From Verrucomicrobiota bacterium (GTDB lineage: Bacteria > Verrucomicrobiota > Verrucomicrobiia > Opitutales > UBA953): DNA of 7,224 nucleotides. Position numbers and translations under genes: made by a program. Location of the stretch: assembly GCA_009924535.1 (NCBI GenBank), contig RFRI01000061.1, positions 1 to 7,224 of the forward strand, read 5' to 3'. Positions 4,666-7,224 of this stretch are shown piece by piece (position 1 is the stretch's first letter; each line of letters begins with the position of its first letter). Below the pieces are notes generated by a model, which worked only from the letters and a program-made list of their open reading frames with translations, searched no databases and had not been told where the DNA came from.

Positions 4666-6049
4666 GGGCCGCCACGCGGGCGTAGCGCTTGTCGTCACCC
4701 GAGACCACCACCCACGGAGCGTGGGGCGTATCCGTACGGGCGATCATGTCTTCGGCCGCGCGGAGGTTATCGTCCCACTTCTTGCGGTTGCGGTAATCTT
4801 CCTTCGTCATCTTGTGACGCTTGTGCGGGGAGATTTCGCGGGCCTGGAAGCGACGCAGCTGTTCTTCCTTCGAGATGTTGATCCAGAGCTTGAGCACCAC
4901 CATGCCCGTCTCGGCGAGGCGGGCTTCGAAATCATTGATCTCGGCGTAGGCGCGGGCCCATTCGGCGTCCTTCGCGAAGCCTTCGACGCGCTCGACCATC
5001 ACGCGGCCGAACCACGAGCGATCGAAGACCGCGAGATGGCCGGGGGCAGGCACCTTGTTCCAGAAGCGCCAGAGGTAGTGGCGGGCCTTTTCTTCCGGCG
5101 TAGGAGCCGGGGTGGGGAAGACTTGGTAATGGGCCGCGTCGAGCTGTCCGCAAAGACGGCGGATCGCTCCGCCCTTGCCGGCGGCGTCAGGGCCTTCGAG
5201 GACCACGACCGTCGAGAGGCCCTTCTGCGCGGCGAGGCGCGAGAGGCGTCCGAGGCGGGCCTGGAGTTTGGCCATCTGCTGATTGTAGCCCTTCTTGTCC
5301 AGGGTCGGGTGGGCCGTGGCGCTTTCGAGCAGGCCGCGCGGGCGACCGCTGGGCTTCTTCGCGGCGACCGCCGGGCGACGGCGCGAGACCTGTCCCATCT
5401 GCGCCGCGATGACCAGGCCCGCGTGCAGGTCGCGATGCTTCGTCTCCGTGCCGCCCATGACCACCTTCCAAGGCAGATTCTTGCCGCTGCCTTGGCTGCG
5501 GAGCGCACGACAGAGCGACAGATTCCCGTGCTTGGCGAGCAGGAGGTCTTCCGGGGTGACGACCCAGCCTTCGGCGTCGGTGTCTTCCGCTTCGCGGAGG
5601 CGTTTGCGGAGCGTCTTCTCGGACGTCTCCAGCCAGATCTTCACCACCGATGTCCCGTCCGCCGCGAGGAGCTCTTCGAACGTGCGGAGGGATTTCAGGC
5701 GGACGCGCAGGGCGTCACCGGAGAGTTCGTCATGGGCGGCCTGGACCGCCGTGCGGGTGAGCCAGTCGCCGACCACGATCGTGATGCGTCCCTTGGCCGG
5801 CATGTCCTGCCAGTAGGGCCAGAGGAAGGGGTGCTTCGGATGGGCGTGAGGCGTCGGGGCGCAGATGCGTACCGTGCGCGAGTCGAACCATTCCGTGAGC
5901 TGGTTGGCGAGCTCGGAGGCCGCCAGGCGGTCGTTGCCGCCGATGACGATCACCGCGCTCTGCTGCTTCGCGACCAGGCGGCGCTGGGCGGCCAGGAGGC
6001 GGAGGTGGAGGGCGGAGCGGGATCGCTCGAGTACGCTGCGGGTGGCCAT
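4625..6049 (-). CDS. pap: Polyphosphate:AMP phosphotransferase (two-domain PPK2, class II)
   Basis: Cytoplasmic kinase of the PPK2 family, expected to transfer phosphate from polyphosphate to AMP to make ADP. At 474 residues it is nearly the length of Acinetobacter PAP (475) and has the two fused PPK2 domains of class II. The C-terminal domain (~255-474) is complete: Walker A EGPDAAGKGG (285-294), FDRSWFGRVMVERVEG (342-357) as the Walker B region, and the lid-type segment KRHKMTKEDYRNRKKWDDN (410-428). The N-terminal domain (~12-220) keeps the fold-type landmarks (WPYWQDMPAKG, 78-87; VVGDWLTR, 92-99), but its P-loop is GGNDRLAASE, without the Gly-Lys, so it is probably inactive. A basic Ala/Lys/Arg linker (~222-240) joins the domains. 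The start is ATG at 6049 with no good ribosome-binding site. It lies 69 bp after the TlpA-like gene on the same strand, so co-transcription is possible. Nucleotide preference (AMP versus others) cannot be proved from sequence. Confidence 0.9.
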   Translation of the reverse strand: MATRSVLERSRSALHLRLLAAQRRLVAKQQSAVIVIGGNDRLAASELANQLTEWFDSRTVRICAPTPHAHPKHPFLWPYWQDMPAKGRITIVVGDWLTRTAVQAAHDELSGDALRVRLKSLRTFEELLAADGTSVVKIWLETSEKTLRKRLREAEDTDAEGWVVTPEDLLLAKHGNLSLCRALRSQGSGKNLPWKVVMGGTETKHRDLHAGLVIAAQMGQVSRRRPAVAAKKPSGRPRGLLESATAHPTLDKKGYNQQMAKLQARLGRLSRLAAQKGLSTVVVLEGPDAAGKGGAIRRLCGQLDAAHYQVFPTPAPTPEEKARHYLWRFWNKVPAPGHLAVFDRSWFGRVMVERVEGFAKDAEWARAYAEINDFEARLAETGMVVLKLWINISKEEQLRRFQAREISPHKRHKMTKEDYRNRKKWDDNLRAAEDMIARTDTPHAPWVVVSGDDKRYARVAALKAVCRALSDRLD

Positions 6050-6118
6050 CGGGGCGACTATGCAGGGGGTCGCTGACTAAGGGAAGGACGATTGAGTAAC
6101 GTTCCCGTGAACTCGCGC

Positions 6119-7222
6119 TCAGCGGTTCGGCTCTTCGTCTTCGTCGTCCGCCGGCGGCAGTTCGCCCTTCAGCAGGGCATCGAGGGTCTTCTGCAGGAGC
6201 GCCTTCATGCGGGGCTCGTCGGCCTTGTCGACGGCCTTGATCTGCCAGCGGATGGCTTCTTCCTTCTTGCCTTGGAGCCAGCGGAGGCGGGCGAGCGTGT
6301 CGAGCTTGTCGGACTGTGCTTCCTTCGAGAGCGCTACCGACTGCACGGCGCACTTCTCGGCCAAGGGCAGGTTGCGCTTCCCTTCGAAGGCTTTCATCGT
6401 GAGCAGGCGCCAGGCGATCTCGTTCAAGGCCTCCGCGTCGTCAAAGTCCTCCTCGGCGAGTCGCTTCAATTGCGCGTAGAATTTGCCGGGGTCGCCGCGA
6501 GCGAGGCCGATCTGGGCTTCGATGGATTCGCGGAGTTCTTTGCCTTCCTGGGCGGGGAGCACGCCGGCGGCGGCGGGCAGGGCTTTTTCCGCGGCGGCCC
6601 AGTCGCGGTTGCGCATCGCTTCCGAAAGCGCGTCGAGCTTCGCCTGAGCGGCGGCCATCTCTGGATCGTTGGGCGTGGTGCCAGCGGCGACGGCGGGTTT
6701 GCTCAGGCGGCGCTGCGGGATCTTGTCGGCGACCGGCGCGGCGGCGGCGAGGGGCGTGCCCGTGAGGATATCGCCGATGACTTCGTCGGTGAGCTGCATC
6801 GGATGCCCCATCCAGGCGATCTTGCCGTCGGCCACCACGAATGCGTGCGGGATGCCGTTCACTTCGGCGGCTTCGAGCCAGTCCTTGATGAAGGCCTTGC
6901 CGCCGAGCGCGACGCGATAGGACATCTTTTCTCCCTGGGACTTGAGGAAATCTTTCGCGCGTTGGGCGGAGGCCGCGTCGCGCTCGCCTTCCCAGACGTT
7001 GACGCCCGTGATCACGACGCCCTTCTTGCTCATCTTCTTATGCAGGTCGTTGAGGTGCGGGATCGCGGCGACGCAGGGGCCGCACCAGCTCGCCCAGCAT
7101 TCGAAGACGTAGACGTCACCCTTCTTGAAGTCCTTCACCGCTTCGCCTTGGAGCATCGACTCCGGTCGCGTGGCGGGAGCGGGATCGCCGACCTTCAGGC
7201 CGGCGGCGGAAAGGGTGGCCGT
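6119..7222 (-). CDS. TlpA-like thioredoxin-fold protein with TPR-like C-terminal helices (5' partial)
   Basis: The frame is open to the right edge; 367 residues are visible and the first in-frame ATG (7156) is clearly internal. The first residues (TATLSAAGLKVGDPAPA) look like a signal-peptide end followed by the 'VGDPAP' entry strand of TlpA/AhpC-type thioredoxins, so only the leader is probably missing. FECWASWCGPC gives the redox CXXC (C47, C50), and GIPHAFVV near 123-130 contains the cis-proline. These support thiol-disulfide exchange outside the cytoplasm, but whether it reduces or oxidises is unknown. After an Ala/Pro-rich linker (~155-190) comes an all-helical region; NEIAWRLLTMKAFEGKRN to KKEEAIRWQIKAVDKA (~267-333) reads as TPR-like repeats. 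The end is strongly acidic (PPADDEDEEPNR). This fusion is a style seen in Verrucomicrobiota and Planctomycetota. No clear terminator or promoter is seen in the 69 bp before the PPK2 gene. Confidence 0.85.
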   Translation of the reverse strand, partial: TATLSAAGLKVGDPAPATRPESMLQGEAVKDFKKGDVYVFECWASWCGPCVAAIPHLNDLHKKMSKKGVVITGVNVWEGERDAASAQRAKDFLKSQGEKMSYRVALGGKAFIKDWLEAAEVNGIPHAFVVADGKIAWMGHPMQLTDEVIGDILTGTPLAAAAPVADKIPQRRLSKPAVAAGTTPNDPEMAAAQAKLDALSEAMRNRDWAAAEKALPAAAGVLPAQEGKELRESIEAQIGLARGDPGKFYAQLKRLAEEDFDDAEALNEIAWRLLTMKAFEGKRNLPLAEKCAVQSVALSKEAQSDKLDTLARLRWLQGKKEEAIRWQIKAVDKADEPRMKALLQKTLDALLKGELPPADDEDEEPNR

Positions 7223-7224
7223 GA

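Noticed and set aside
3472..4698. 408-codon minus-strand frame opposite mutY, and the 334-codon plus-strand frame at 2619-3623 opposite rnhC
   Set aside because: Both are antisense shadows of genes with complete catalytic motifs; their translations match no family I recognise.
4721..6076. 451-codon open frame on the plus strand opposite the PPK2 gene
   Set aside because: Same effect of third-position G/C bias; no motif, and the minus strand has an intact PPK2 enzyme.
6057..6085. Possible promoter for the PPK2 gene on the minus strand (TTCCCT, 17 bp, CATAGT)
   Set aside because: Only 3 of 6 and 4 of 6 consensus matches, and it would place the transcript start at the ATG; not strong enough to annotate.

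Overview
The window is about 7.2 kb of GC-rich DNA with six protein genes, two of them cut by the window edges, and one 321-bp gene-free stretch full of small repeats. Two features suggest a Verrucomicrobiota/PVC bacterium, perhaps near Opitutaceae. The first gene is a large secreted beta-propeller protein of the kind common in Planctomycetota and Verrucomicrobiota. The last gene joins a TlpA-type thioredoxin domain to a TPR-like helical tail. This assignment is inferred from gene style only; no rRNA or other taxonomic marker is present.

Layout from left to right. (1) Bases 3-1466, plus strand: the 3' part of a PQQ/sorbosone-dehydrogenase-like beta-propeller protein. (2) Bases 1467-1787: a convergent intergenic region holding a 29-nt direct repeat with small GCGA-loop hairpins, three separate 7-bp tandem repeats, a G-quadruplex-type motif, and three REP-like hairpins. 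Each REP-like hairpin is preceded by GTAG, and two form a symmetric inverted pair (REPIN-like). (3) Bases 1788-2537 and 2541-3551, minus strand: rnhB (RNase HII) directly downstream of rnhC (RNase HIII), 3 bp apart, almost certainly co-transcribed. (4) Bases 3598-4665, plus strand: mutY, divergent from rnhC. (5) Bases 4625-6049, minus strand: a two-domain PPK2-type polyphosphate:AMP phosphotransferase whose 3' end overlaps mutY by 41 bp. (6) Bases 6119-7222, minus strand: a TlpA-like thiol-disulfide protein with TPR-like helices, running off the right edge.

Functionally, rnhC, rnhB and mutY form a small genome-maintenance cluster: removal of RNA from DNA (hybrids and misinserted ribonucleotides) and removal of A opposite 8-oxoguanine. 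The PPK2 enzyme regenerates ADP from AMP using polyphosphate. The two edge genes look exported. No phage, CRISPR, toxin-antitoxin or defence system is visible. The coding part is ordinary; the most unusual signal is the compensated inverted hairpin pair in the 1467-1787 intergenic region.
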